The position numbers were made by a program, and so were the translations under genes. Below are positions 12,083 to 21,762 of a DNA stretch of 41,167 bases, one piece after another (position 1 is the stretch's first letter; every line of letters begins with the position of its first letter). Origin of the DNA: Nanobdellota archaeon (GTDB taxonomy: Archaea > Nanobdellota > Nanobdellia > Pacearchaeales > GW2011-AR1); NCBI GenBank assembly GCA_013329055.1, contig DUKY01000022.1, positions 1 to 41,167 of the forward strand. Reading direction: 5' to 3'. Under the pieces are notes generated by a model. It did no database searches and was not told where the DNA came from. It was given only the letters and a program-made list of their open reading frames with translations.

Positions 12083-15000
12083 ATGGAAAATAAAACTTGC
12101 TCTGGTGAAACTAATGAAAAACCTAAGTCAGATAATAATCCTCCACAATTTAATAAAACTTTATCCATAAAAGAAGCAAGAATAAGAAATATAACGCATC
12201 TTTATTATTCAAGACCAGAAGTGCAAAGAGCAATTTATGAATTTTCAAGAAATCGGGAAATCTCTCCAAGATATTTTGAAGGATTTGGAAAAAGACCAGA
12301 CAGTTTTCAATATAAAGGAGATATTTTTGAATTAGTAAAACGAGGAGCAACATCTTTTCATTGTTCAGAAGAACTCTGGGAAGATCCATTAAAAATCTCA
12401 ACTGATTTAAAAGAGCAGGAAATAAAAAAATTAAGAACCGGCTGGGATTTATTAATCGATATCGACTGTAAATGGTTTGATTATAGTAAATTAGCAGCAC
12501 AGGCAATAGTAAAAGTACTAAATAATCACGGAATAAAAAATGTGGGTGTGAAATTCAGTGTGTCTGGAGATACACCAATATTAGTAAAAGAAAAAGAAGA
12601 GATAAATTTACTTGAAATCTCTAAAGTTATTGAATTATTAAAAAATGGAAAAAAATTAGAAGTATTATCTCTAGATAAAGAAAGAAAACTAAAATTTTCA
12701 AAGATTTATAACTCTCTGGAACATCTGGATACAGTATATGAATTAAAACATACTCAAAGCACTTTGCCTTTAAAAGTTACAGAACATCATTCAGTATTTA
12801 TCTGGAATAAAGGTGAAATAATCCAAAAAAAAGTAAAGGATCTTAAAGAAGGAGAATTTTTAATTTCATTTAACACAACCACAAACCAATTTCAAACAAA
12901 TAATATTCAAGTAATAAATGAATTTGAATTTGCAAAAAACCAACATTCTAAAAAAACTATCTCTAGAAAAATTAATATTAATAAAGAATTAATGAGATTA
13001 ATCGGGTATTTTTTAGCTGAAGGGCATGTTACAAATACAATTAATCAAGTAGGATTTACTTTTAATAAAAATGAAGAAGAATATATTAAAGATGTAACCG
13101 AACTTTTATCTTCAATTACTAAGAGAAAAATTTCAATCAGGAATCCTAATGAAAATTCAATTCAAATTTTAATCCATTCAAAAGAATGGTCAAATTTCTT
13201 TGATGTATTTTGTGGTAAAAAGAAAAATAAACATGTTCCTGCATTTGCATTCAAAGCTTCTCGGGAATTATTTTTAGAATTATTAAGGGGATATATCCGT
13301 GGTGATGGATATAAAATCGGAGAATATGGCATTACTGTAAAATCTGTTTCAAAAAAACTTATTACTGAAATGATATGGCTTTGCAAATTAAATGATCTCT
13401 CCTGTAATCTATCTAAAGAAAAAAATAAACCCCACATTTTACCTCAAGGAACACTTTTCAAGGGGGGTTTAGTTTACATGTTAAAAATTCCTAAATCAGA
13501 AATTTCTATGCTTGAATTTAATCGAATAAGAAATAAATTCTCACCATTTGCAGGAGATAAAATATTCCCCGTGGATGGATTAAAAGAAGTCTATAAACAA
13601 ATTAAACCAAAAAAATTTGTTTCTCACAGATTAGAACATGAAACTTTTAGAACAAAAAAAAGAGCAAATTTAAATCGTATAAGAAAAGTTTTAGATTGGT
13701 TTTATAATTTTAACTCTGTAAACCCTGATGAAACTTCAAAGAAAATTTTATCTAATTATGAGAAATTATTTGATTCAGATATTTCTGTGGTAGAAATAAA
13801 AAAAATAAACAAAAAAGAAAAGGCTCTTGTTTATGATGTTTCTGTAGAAGAAACAGAATCTTTTTTTGGAAATCATTATCCTATATTATTACATAATTCA
13901 GGTTCAAAAGGGTGGCATATTTTAATCCCATGGAAAGCATTTCCAAAAGAATTAGGCGAAGAACAAACTAAAGATTTATTCCCTGATTTACCTCGAAAAA
14001 TCGTAGGATATATTACAGACAAAGCAAGACCTGAATTAGAAAAAATGCTCCCCGAAGATTTTTATGAACAATTCAAAAAGACTGATCTTAAAAGAGGGGT
14101 AAAATGTTCTATCTGTAATCAAATAGCCCAAAGTTTTATTCAAGTAGAATTATATTGTTCTTTTTGTGGGATTTCAGAAATTAAAAAAATAAATAATGAT
14201 GCAAAACAAAAATGTGCTCATTGCAAAAGAGAATTAGAAATAAGGAATCAAAAAAATATCAGTGAATGTAATAATTGCAACACTACAAATGACTTATTGA
14301 ACAGAACAAAAAAGCAAGGAAAATTTTCCGAACCAGTACAAAATGATAAAGAAGATTTATTTGATTTAATGGGGTTAGATTTTGTCTTAGTTTCTCCTCG
14401 GCATTTATTTAGAATGCCTTATTCGTTGCATGAAAAAACTGCTTTAGCAAGCATTGTAATTGACTCAGACAAAATTAAAGATTTTGAAATGAAAGATGCT
14501 GACCCAATGAAAATTGAAATTAAAGATTTTAATCCGGAAGTAAAAGAAGGCGAAGCAACAGAATTAGTAATACAAGCAATGGATTGGTTTCAGGAAAATA
14601 AAATTAGAAGAGGAGTAGTTGAAGAAAAAATTACCGGAAAATATGCAGATTATAAACCTCTCAAATTAGAAAATTTATCTGAAGATAACTTTCCTCCGTG
14701 CGTTAAGAGAATATTAAATGGAATTGTCGACGGTAGAAAAAGAGCATTGTTCATTTTAATTCATTTATTTAGATCAATAGGAATGGATAAAGAAGAAATT
14801 GAAAAAAAGATTTATGAATGGAATAAAAAAAATGAGCATCCTTTAAACGAAGGTTACATAAAATCTCAATTACAATGGGCTTACAGAAAAAAACCAATAA
14901 TGCCTCAAAACTGCAAAGAATTTTATCAGGGAATTGGCGTGTGCGTTCCGGATAATCTTTGTGACAAAATAAAAAATCCTGTGAACTACGTTGTTAAAAA

Positions 15001-15172
15001 AAATTATATGCAAAATAATTTTTCTCAAAAAAATAATGATGCTAAAAATTCAGAAAAGAAAAAAGATGATAAACCCAAGAAGGAAGTTAAGAAAAGGGCT
15101 CCGAGAGTAAAAAGCATTAGGGAGAAGAAAGTTGGTGTTGGGAAGGTTGTGGAAGAAGGAAAGGATGAATAA
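12083..15172 (+). CDS. priS: DNA primase: PriS fused to PriL-type Fe-S domain, with intein
   Basis: A 1029-residue precursor. Residues about 30-158 are the start of the archaeo-eukaryotic primase catalytic domain, with LLIDIDC carrying metal-binding D126 and D128. An intein (159-605) interrupts the conserved KF/SGSKGWHI motif. After it come two zinc-ribbon-like Cys pairs (C675/C678, C692/C695, C711/C714, C729/C732) and SPRHLFRMPYSLHEKT, typical of PriS. The C-terminal part has PPC (C873), C944, C954 and C960 followed by NPVNYV, the layout of the PriL C-terminal 4Fe-4S domain. It therefore seems to be a single-chain primase like that of Nanoarchaeum. No separate priL is in the window. It ends in a lysine-rich tail. 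Confidence 0.93.
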   Translation: MENKTCSGETNEKPKSDNNPPQFNKTLSIKEARIRNITHLYYSRPEVQRAIYEFSRNREISPRYFEGFGKRPDSFQYKGDIFELVKRGATSFHCSEELWEDPLKISTDLKEQEIKKLRTGWDLLIDIDCKWFDYSKLAAQAIVKVLNNHGIKNVGVKFSVSGDTPILVKEKEEINLLEISKVIELLKNGKKLEVLSLDKERKLKFSKIYNSLEHLDTVYELKHTQSTLPLKVTEHHSVFIWNKGEIIQKKVKDLKEGEFLISFNTTTNQFQTNNIQVINEFEFAKNQHSKKTISRKININKELMRLIGYFLAEGHVTNTINQVGFTFNKNEEEYIKDVTELLSSITKRKISIRNPNENSIQILIHSKEWSNFFDVFCGKKKNKHVPAFAFKASRELFLELLRGYIRGDGYKIGEYGITVKSVSKKLITEMIWLCKLNDLSCNLSKEKNKPHILPQGTLFKGGLVYMLKIPKSEISMLEFNRIRNKFSPFAGDKIFPVDGLKEVYKQIKPKKFVSHRLEHETFRTKKRANLNRIRKVLDWFYNFNSVNPDETSKKILSNYEKLFDSDISVVEIKKINKKEKALVYDVSVEETESFFGNHYPILLHNSGSKGWHILIPWKAFPKELGEEQTKDLFPDLPRKIVGYITDKARPELEKMLPEDFYEQFKKTDLKRGVKCSICNQIAQSFIQVELYCSFCGISEIKKINNDAKQKCAHCKRELEIRNQKNISECNNCNTTNDLLNRTKKQGKFSEPVQNDKEDLFDLMGLDFVLVSPRHLFRMPYSLHEKTALASIVIDSDKIKDFEMKDADPMKIEIKDFNPEVKEGEATELVIQAMDWFQENKIRRGVVEEKITGKYADYKPLKLENLSEDNFPPCVKRILNGIVDGRKRALFILIHLFRSIGMDKEEIEKKIYEWNKKNEHPLNEGYIKSQLQWAYRKKPIMPQNCKEFYQGIGVCVPDNLCDKIKNPVNYVVKKNYMQNNFSQKNNDAKNSEKKKDDKPKKEVKKRAPRVKSIREKKVGVGKVVEEGKDE
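12557..13897 (+). other. Intein with LAGLIDADG homing endonuclease in the primase
   Basis: A 447-residue in-frame insertion. It begins at S159 (SVSGDTPILVK, splice block A) and ends PILLHN with +1 Ser. Removing it restores KFSGSKGWHI, a conserved primase motif. The TEHHSVFI segment fits block B with its TxxH. Two dodecapeptide motifs mark a DOD homing endonuclease: LIGYFLAEGHV (around 13000) and LLRGYIRGDGY (around 13280). Both carry acidic catalytic residues and both splice junctions are intact, so it looks capable of splicing and perhaps homing. Serine is used as nucleophile at both junctions. Confidence 0.93.
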
Positions 15173-15211
15173 GATTAAAAGGTAAATCAATAACATCATT
15201 GAAAAATCATT

Positions 15212-16552
15212 TTATCTCCGTCCAATAAAAGCACTATATCCCTTAATCAACTGACCCAAGTCGCCAATATGTGCAGTCGGATGTTTACCATGCATATTCC
15301 CAACAGGAACACCAACATCAATAACCTGAATACCTTTTTGCGCAAAATATTTAGCAATAGTACCTTCACCACCTTTTTGCAATTTCGACGGACACTCACT
15401 CATTTGATACATAACATTATTTTCATCAAACAAATCCATTAAATAAGAAACAATTTGATTCGATGCCTGATTTCCATTTGATTGAAAAATACCCCCATTT
15501 GATTTAACAATAGCAATACCACGATTAAATCTCGTAGCAATCGCCGGATCTTGATATTGAGAATCATAACTCGTCAAAGCAATATCAACATCTGAAGAAA
15601 TCATCAAAGAATTATTATAAATCCTATTCATCAAACCCAAAGAAATATCTCTCTCCGGAACAAATTCTTTACTAAGTAGATTATAAATTGCAGAATCCAA
15701 AAAAGTTGATTGTGCCCCGCTTAAACCAGTACTCCCAATTTCTTCCCGATCGCAACCATAAACAATTAATGGAAATTTCAAATCTTTTGTTTCAAGTGCA
15801 GCCTTAACACTCGCAAAAACACAAATTCTATCATCATGACCATAACCATCAATTAAACCATCACCCAAAATTTTAGTTTTATCTGCCGGAACAACATACC
15901 AATTACCACGATAAAAATCCTTTTCATCCAATCCCTTTCTTTCCAAAACCTTCAAAAATGATTCCTTTTTACTAAAACCAGTAATAAACTTAAACATCTC
16001 ATGAGGAAATGCTTTCTTTAACGGTAATTCATTCACTTCTTTAGAAATATGAATCCCTCTATCTGAAAGTAAACCCTCTAAATTAAAAGTAATCTCGCCT
16101 TGTTTTTTTGTGACGTGCCCAATTAATTTAGCAGAATAATCAACATGCTGATGTTCCCAAATTCCCCCGTACGGTTTAGTCTTCAAAATAACTCCTTCAG
16201 TACCTTCTTCAATTGGACTTCCTCTTAAATTTAAACAAGGAGCATCAGTATGTGCACCCAAGATAGAAACACCATAATCATAACATCTTTGTTTACCCTT
16301 TAAGACAATAGCAAATTGTTTTTTATCTGCATCAGTCATATAAAACCCCTTTTTATTATCAATAAACTTCTGTTGTCCGGTAAATTCTTCTAAACCCTCT
16401 TTTTTAGCCATATCAATAACCCGCCTAATAGTTAATTCCGGAGTTTTGCAATGATCAAGAAATTGAACATATTCAGGAACAATTTTTTTCCTTAATTTTA
16501 CCGATTCAGGTACATCCAAATTTTCTAAAGCAGATAATTTAGGGTCAATCAT
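15212..16552 (-). CDS. M18-family aspartyl aminopeptidase
   Basis: A 446-residue dinuclear zinc aminopeptidase. Metal and catalytic motifs appear in order: SILGAHTDAP (His/Asp), GYGHDDRICVFASVKA (bridging Asp), CDREEIGSTGLSGA (Glu-Glu), SSDVDIALTSY (Asp) and a C-terminal HGKHPTAHIGD (His). Length and layout fit M18 enzymes, which remove N-terminal acidic residues from peptides in the cytoplasm. I prefer the ATG at 16552 to an upstream in-frame TTG: TATAAAG on the minus strand near 16573 lies about 20-30 nt upstream. It is convergent with the primase gene, 39 nt away. Confidence 0.93.
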   Translation of the reverse strand: MIDPKLSALENLDVPESVKLRKKIVPEYVQFLDHCKTPELTIRRVIDMAKKEGLEEFTGQQKFIDNKKGFYMTDADKKQFAIVLKGKQRCYDYGVSILGAHTDAPCLNLRGSPIEEGTEGVILKTKPYGGIWEHQHVDYSAKLIGHVTKKQGEITFNLEGLLSDRGIHISKEVNELPLKKAFPHEMFKFITGFSKKESFLKVLERKGLDEKDFYRGNWYVVPADKTKILGDGLIDGYGHDDRICVFASVKAALETKDLKFPLIVYGCDREEIGSTGLSGAQSTFLDSAIYNLLSKEFVPERDISLGLMNRIYNNSLMISSDVDIALTSYDSQYQDPAIATRFNRGIAIVKSNGGIFQSNGNQASNQIVSYLMDLFDENNVMYQMSECPSKLQKGGEGTIAKYFAQKGIQVIDVGVPVGNMHGKHPTAHIGDLGQLIKGYSAFIGRR

Positions 16553-16633
16553 AAAAAAATACAATAATTAATCTTTATAATAATTTATATTAAATAACAA
16601 TAATTTTAAAAACAAGATTCTATTATTTCTTTT

Positions 16634-18520
16634 ATGAAAAATAAGGTGATAATGTTACTCTGGGTTTCTGTAATATTATCAATGCTAATTTCTCCATTAA
16701 TTTTAAGTGCAGAAAATGCAACAGCAGATATAACAGTTGATACAAGTAATGATATCGACTCAAAAGTTGAAAAAGCATACACATGTTTAACAAATAGTAT
16801 TGACGAAAAAACTTGTACAAGTCTTTCTTTTGAAGAGAAAGTTTTTTCTTTACTCGCAGTAGATAAATGTGAATCACAGATTTTAAGCGAAGCAAAAAAC
16901 GGAGAATGTTGGCCAAGTTCAGGATGTAAATTAAAATCAACAGCTCAGGCAATTTTAGCTTTAAGTAATACCGGAAGTGAAACCACAAAAGCTGAAAGTT
17001 GGTTAATTGCACAAAATATGACTGCAACAGATCTTGATTGGTTCTTAGAAATTGAAAGCCCGGAAGCAACAAGCTGTAAAATTACATACTCAGGTGCAAC
17101 ATACACAATCCTTATCGGAGAAGATAAAAAAATTAATACTGGAGCAGGAACTTGTTTAAGTTTATCAGAAGGAAGATGGTGGTTAAAAGTTTCATCAACC
17201 TGTTTCAATCAGGATATTGACGTAAGTTGTGATAAACAATTCTTAACAACATTATTATACAAGAAAAAAACATCATCAACAATTTATGTCTCTGAAAAAG
17301 CAACTTCAGGATCAGCAGAAGGAACAACAACTGAAAGAGTAAGTTCTTACTGTTTTAAACAAGGAAGTGCTTGCGACTATGAAGGAAGTTTATGGGCAAC
17401 ATTAATATTAAATCATTTAAATTATGATATCACACCATACTTACCTTACTTGATAACAATGGAAGAAGACAATCAAAAATATCTCCCACAAGTTTTTTTA
17501 TATTTAGTTACAAGTCATTCTGATTATCGAAATGAATTATTATTAAAACAAAAAGATAAATATTGGGAAGAATCCGGAGATAAATTCTTTGACACTGCTT
17601 TAGCATTATACGCATTTCAATATGAAGAACCAATAGAAAAAACAGAATCAATTAACTGGCTTTTAGAAGTCCAAGGTAAAGACGGATGCTGGCAAAGTAA
17701 TATAAGAAACACTGCATTTATTTTATATTCAGTTTGGCCAAAAAGTTTTTACACCCCAGTTGACGATCCGGATGCAAGTATTGATTGCACAGATGCAGGA
17801 TATTTCTGTATGTCGCAAATGAATTGTGAAGGAAGTATTTTAGACGCTTACAGTTGTTCAGGTGTATCTAAATGCTGTGATAAAGAATTTACTTTAGACC
17901 TTTGTGCAGATCAGGGCGGAGAAATTTGTAATTCAAATCAGGAATGTTTAGCAGGTTCTATTGTTGATTCATCAGACACAAAATATGGTGAAGTTTGCTG
18001 TGTAAGTGGAAGATGTGATGTTCCTACTGAACCAGTAGAATCTGATTGTGTGGTATATGGTGGAATTTGCAGACCTAATGGTTGCGATGACGGTGAAGAA
18101 TCAACAAGTGATGATTGTAGTTTTTCAACTGATTCATGTTGTGTAAAACCAACTGTAACAGAAAAGAAAAAAAGTTATTTATGGATTTGGATTTTATTAA
18201 TATTAATTTTACTTGTAATTTTAGCTCTAATTTTCAGAGATAAATTAAGACCTTATTGGTATCAATTAAAATCTAAATTTTCAAAGACTAAACCAGAAGA
18301 ACCTAAGCAAGGATTACCAAGGATGATGCCTCCTTCAAGAATGCCTTTTAGAGCTCCTCCAAGAAGAATGTTACCCCCTCCACAAAGTAGACCTGGACAA
18401 AGACCACAAATAGCTACTGGGCAAAGACCACCTTTAAAAAGAATGCCTCCTGTACCGCAAAACAAACCTTCTGGAGAAGTTGACGAAGTTCTAAAGAAAT
18501 TAAAAGAAATGGGTAAATAA
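16634..18520 (+). CDS. Surface protein with toroid-like repeats, Cys-rich stalk and Pro-rich cytoplasmic tail
   Basis: A 628-residue protein. Signal peptide (MKNKVIMLLWVSVILSMLISPLILSA). Residues about 40-370 contain helix pairs such as STAQAILALSNTGSETTKAESWLIAQN and FDTALALYAFQYEEP...SINWLLEVQGKDGCWQSN, reminiscent of the alpha/alpha-toroid repeats of terpenoid cyclases and complement C3-like domains. A cysteine-rich stretch (about 380-500) follows, then a membrane helix (about 513-535) and a cytoplasmic tail rich in proline, arginine and methionine (RMMPPSRMPFRAPPRRMLPP). I infer a cell-surface anchored receptor or binding protein. The fold assignment is from pattern only. It may share a transcript with the 18527 gene. 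Confidence 0.7.
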   Translation: MKNKVIMLLWVSVILSMLISPLILSAENATADITVDTSNDIDSKVEKAYTCLTNSIDEKTCTSLSFEEKVFSLLAVDKCESQILSEAKNGECWPSSGCKLKSTAQAILALSNTGSETTKAESWLIAQNMTATDLDWFLEIESPEATSCKITYSGATYTILIGEDKKINTGAGTCLSLSEGRWWLKVSSTCFNQDIDVSCDKQFLTTLLYKKKTSSTIYVSEKATSGSAEGTTTERVSSYCFKQGSACDYEGSLWATLILNHLNYDITPYLPYLITMEEDNQKYLPQVFLYLVTSHSDYRNELLLKQKDKYWEESGDKFFDTALALYAFQYEEPIEKTESINWLLEVQGKDGCWQSNIRNTAFILYSVWPKSFYTPVDDPDASIDCTDAGYFCMSQMNCEGSILDAYSCSGVSKCCDKEFTLDLCADQGGEICNSNQECLAGSIVDSSDTKYGEVCCVSGRCDVPTEPVESDCVVYGGICRPNGCDDGEESTSDDCSFSTDSCCVKPTVTEKKKSYLWIWILLILILLVILALIFRDKLRPYWYQLKSKFSKTKPEEPKQGLPRMMPPSRMPFRAPPRRMLPPPQSRPGQRPQIATGQRPPLKRMPPVPQNKPSGEVDEVLKKLKEMGK

Positions 18521-18526
18521 GTTATT

Positions 18527-19015
18527 ATGATTTCAAATAAGTCTAATTTAGGGTTACTAAAATTATTCACTAACACTGAATTGAATCTTTTGCTTGAAAA
18601 TAATGATAATCCTTTTGGATCTTTAGATTTCCATTTAATCGATGAACCTCAAAATCCACTTAAATCTGCATTTTTTTCAAATGGTGGAAATCTTTTAGAT
18701 TCATCAGATTCTATTAATTATAAATATCCTTTTATAATAAAACCGAGATATTTATCCATAGATGTTTCAGGTAAATACCTAAACCCTGTTCTTGAAGAAA
18801 TGATTCCATCATGGAATCAATTTAAGTATAATATAATCTTGACTTCAATTTTACAATTACCCAGTCATTTTGTTTTATTTGAACTTTATAATGGATTTGA
18901 TGAACAAAAGCAAGGTTTAACAAGAAGAAGATATTTTAAAAATAATCCTGATTCAGTTAATAATTGGGATGAAATTCAGGATTATTGCAAAAAAAATAAA
19001 ATAGATATTTATTAG
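18527..19015 (+). CDS. Hypothetical protein (162 aa)
   Basis: Starts 6 nt after the upstream stop, so probably the second gene of an operon. A soluble acidic protein beginning MISNKSNLGLLKLFTNTELN. The C-terminal half (HFVLFELYNGFDEQKQGLTRRRYFKNNPDSVNNWDEIQDYCKKNKI) has a basic patch. No family recognised. The following gap, 19016-19167, is AT-rich and shows nothing clear. Confidence 0.55.
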   Translation: MISNKSNLGLLKLFTNTELNLLLENNDNPFGSLDFHLIDEPQNPLKSAFFSNGGNLLDSSDSINYKYPFIIKPRYLSIDVSGKYLNPVLEEMIPSWNQFKYNIILTSILQLPSHFVLFELYNGFDEQKQGLTRRRYFKNNPDSVNNWDEIQDYCKKNKIDIY

Positions 19016-19167
19016 TAATTGATAAATTTTTAGCATTGATTTGATAATTGATTCAAATCAGAATATTTTGGTTCCCCCTAATTTGCTAATTCAGAAGATC
19101 TAATTTTTCAGGTAACTCTTTTTTACAATTTTAATAGAGAATTAATCTTTATAGTTTTTATTGAATT

Positions 19168-20454
19168 TCAATTTTTCTTCTTCAACCCTTCAATCTTTTC
19201 TTTTCCAAACATAAATGGTCTTAGAACTTCTGGGATTGTAATACTTCCGTCTTTATTTTGATAATTTTCAATTAATGCAACTAATGCCCGTGATGTTGCA
19301 ATGCAAGTATTATTTAATGTATGAGGTGTTATTCTTTCTCCTTTAATTCTTGTAGTAATATTTAGTTTTTGAGCCTGAGCTGTTGTTAAATTTGAACAAC
19401 TTCCTACTTCAATATATCCTTGCTTACGAGGACTCCATGCTTCAACATCTATTTGTTCATATTTTAAATCTCCCAGATCTCCTGAACAAATTTTTAAAAC
19501 CCTTCCAGGGATTTTTAATTTTTCAAAAACTTCAACGGTTATATTTTGTAATTCCTGGAAAAATTTTTCTGATTCTTCCGGTTTACAGATAACAATCATT
19601 TCAATCTTGTTGAATTGGTGTGTTCTAAAAATTCCTTTTTCGTCAATTCCGTGTGCTCCGATTTCTTTTCTAAAACACATTGAATAACTTGTGTGTTTAA
19701 TCGGTAAATCTTTTTCGTTAATTTCCTGATCTACATATCTTCCAATTAAAGAATGTTCACTTGTTCCAATCAAAGCTTTTTTTTCTCCTTCAATTAAATA
19801 AATTTGATTTTGTTTATCATTTAAATCTGTAACCTGATCAATTATTTCTTCATTTAGCATTAATGGTGTTTCTACATATAAGAATCCTTTTTTTACCATT
19901 GTTTCAATTCCTAATCGGATTAATGCTTGATTTAATAATGCAACATCTCCCTGCAAATAATAAAATCCTGTTCCTGAAACTCTTGCTGATGAGTCAAAAT
20001 CTGCTAGTCCTAAATTTTCAATTATTTCACTATGGCTTTTTATTTCAAAATTAAATTTTCTTTTTTCCCCAAAATATTTTTCTGCAACATTTTTTGAATC
20101 ATCTTCTCCAATGATAACATTTTTTGACATAATATTTGGAATTGATGACCTTAATTTTATAATCTCTTGTTCCATCACTTTTCTTTTTTCAGTGCTTTCA
20201 TCTATTTTGTCTGGAATTTCTTTTGCTCTTAATATTAATTTATCGACATTTTTTTTCTCTTTTTTTCCTTCATTAATTTCTTTTGAAATTTTATTTCTTT
20301 CTGCTCGTAAATTATCTTCTTCTGCTTTGAATGCTCTCCATTCTTCATCTAACTTTTTTACTTTATCTACTATGCTTAAATCCTTTCTGAACTTTTTTTT
20401 CATATTTTCTTTTACAAGTTCCGGATTTTCACGTATTAATTTTATATCAATCAT
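19168..20454 (-). CDS. serS: Seryl-tRNA synthetase
   Basis: A 428-residue class II synthetase. The N-terminus MIDIKLIRENPELVKENMKKK leads into the long tRNA-binding coiled coil (about 30-110, Lys/Glu-rich). The catalytic core has motif 2 (CFRKEIGAHGIDEKGIFRTHQFNKIE) and motif 3 (TLNNTCIATSRALVALIENYQ), in the archaeal/eukaryotic form rather than the common bacterial one. It charges tRNA-Ser (and tRNA-Sec where present). Length is typical. ATG at 20454, divergent from the membrane protein at 20560. Confidence 0.98.
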   Translation of the reverse strand: MIDIKLIRENPELVKENMKKKFRKDLSIVDKVKKLDEEWRAFKAEEDNLRAERNKISKEINEGKKEKKNVDKLILRAKEIPDKIDESTEKRKVMEQEIIKLRSSIPNIMSKNVIIGEDDSKNVAEKYFGEKRKFNFEIKSHSEIIENLGLADFDSSARVSGTGFYYLQGDVALLNQALIRLGIETMVKKGFLYVETPLMLNEEIIDQVTDLNDKQNQIYLIEGEKKALIGTSEHSLIGRYVDQEINEKDLPIKHTSYSMCFRKEIGAHGIDEKGIFRTHQFNKIEMIVICKPEESEKFFQELQNITVEVFEKLKIPGRVLKICSGDLGDLKYEQIDVEAWSPRKQGYIEVGSCSNLTTAQAQKLNITTRIKGERITPHTLNNTCIATSRALVALIENYQNKDGSITIPEVLRPFMFGKEKIEGLKKKN

Positions 20455-20559
20455 GTGTTAAATCAAAAAATTAGAATATTTAAAGGTTTTTGATTGAATA
20501 AAAGACATTTTTTTCCTTTCTTATAAAAGTTTAAATATTAATATTTCTTTTATTAATAA

Positions 20560-21213
20560 ATGGTAGAGGTGACAAGTTTAGGTGCTCAATTAGTTGATTT
20601 TTATAAATCATTAGTATTAACTTTGCCTGTTTGGCTAATGGATTTTATTAATTTATTTTTATTAGTTTTTTTAATTGTAATCTATTCAGTTTTTGTTTGG
20701 AAATTTTATCGTCTTATTTCCACAAAAAATTTAATTGAATTAAATTTAAGTCAGTATAACCGTTCTGAACATCCTGTTCTTACTAAACTTCTTGCCGGAA
20801 CTTTGTATTTTGTTGAATATATTGTTGTTTTGCCTTTTTTAATATTTTTTTGGTTTGGTGTTTTTGCACTTTTTTTAATATTTTTAACTGAAGGCTATGA
20901 TGTTAAAGCGATCTTAATTATATCTGCAACAATTATTGGAGCAATTAGGGTAACAAGTTACATTCCAAAGTATGGTGAAAATATTTCTCGTGATTTAGCA
21001 AAATTGTGGCCTCTTAACCTTCTTGCGATTGCAGTTTCAAAACCAGGATTTTTAAGTATTGAAAGAATTTTAAATCATTTTCATGAGATTCCTATTGCTT
21101 TAGGTGATTTTACAATTTTCCTCTTGTTTATAATTATACTTGAAATTTTATTACGATCCTTTGATTTTATATTTATGATTTTTGGATTAAATGAACAGGA
21201 AGTAGAGGATTAA
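20560..21213 (+). CDS. Polytopic membrane protein (217 aa), unknown
   Basis: Four to five predicted helices: WLMDFINLFLLVFLIVIYSVFVW, FVEYIVVLPFLIFFWFGVFALFLIFL, AILIISATIIGAIRVTSYI and DFTIFLLFIIILEILLRSFDFIFMIFG. A conserved-looking cytoplasmic loop (KYGENISRDLAKLWPLNLLAIAVSKPG) lies between helices. It resembles hypothetical membrane proteins common in DPANN genomes, but I cannot name a function. A TTTAAATATT TATA box at about 20530-20540 supports the ATG at 20560. The next gene starts 5 nt after its stop, suggesting an operon with the acetyltransferase. Confidence 0.65.
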   Translation: MVEVTSLGAQLVDFYKSLVLTLPVWLMDFINLFLLVFLIVIYSVFVWKFYRLISTKNLIELNLSQYNRSEHPVLTKLLAGTLYFVEYIVVLPFLIFFWFGVFALFLIFLTEGYDVKAILIISATIIGAIRVTSYIPKYGENISRDLAKLWPLNLLAIAVSKPGFLSIERILNHFHEIPIALGDFTIFLLFIIILEILLRSFDFIFMIFGLNEQEVED

Positions 21214-21218
21214 GCTAA

Positions 21219-21698
21219 ATGGTTCCGACTATTAGAAAGGCAAAAATAAATGATTTAGATTTTATTGATCAATTATATGTTACTAATGCTCTTGATGAAG
21301 TGAAACAACAATTTCCAAAAAGAACAAAGGATTTAATCTTAACGGATTTTAAAAAACATGAAAAATCTAGAAAAAAATCTTTTTTGATTAATTTGAAAAA
21401 AAAGAATTTTATTTTTCTTGTTGTTGAATCTGATAATGAATTAGTTGGTTTTGGTGAAGGAATTATTGAAAAATCTTTTGATGGTAAAATCGGTTTATTG
21501 GATAAAATTTATATTAATAAAAAAAATCGTGGTCAAGGTATTGGTTTTAAAATAGCTTTAGAATTGATTAAAAAGATGAAAAAAAGGGGGATTAAAATTT
21601 TTGACTGGAGATGTTATTCTAGTAATAAATTTTCAATTAAATTGGCTGAGAAGTTAGGATTTTATTCTTTTGCTATTGGTTTTAGAAAGAAAGTTTGA
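21219..21698 (+). CDS. GNAT-family N-acetyltransferase
   Basis: A 159-residue protein with the GNAT fold: the VPTIRKAKINDLDFIDQLY start, a central ELVGFGEGIIE strand pair, IYINKKNRGQGIGFKIALELI (acetyl-CoA pyrophosphate loop, RGQGIG) and the WRCYSSNKFSIKLAEKLGFYSF C-terminal motif. It acetylates an unknown amine; in archaea such stand-alone GNATs often modify protein N-termini, small molecules or polyamines. It immediately follows the membrane protein gene, so is probably co-transcribed. Confidence 0.88.
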   Translation: MVPTIRKAKINDLDFIDQLYVTNALDEVKQQFPKRTKDLILTDFKKHEKSRKKSFLINLKKKNFIFLVVESDNELVGFGEGIIEKSFDGKIGLLDKIYINKKNRGQGIGFKIALELIKKMKKRGIKIFDWRCYSSNKFSIKLAEKLGFYSFAIGFRKKV

Positions 21699-21762
21699 TT
21701 TTAATGATGAAGGGCTTAAATAATTATTTCATGTGAATATATTAAGATGACTGGGATTGACT

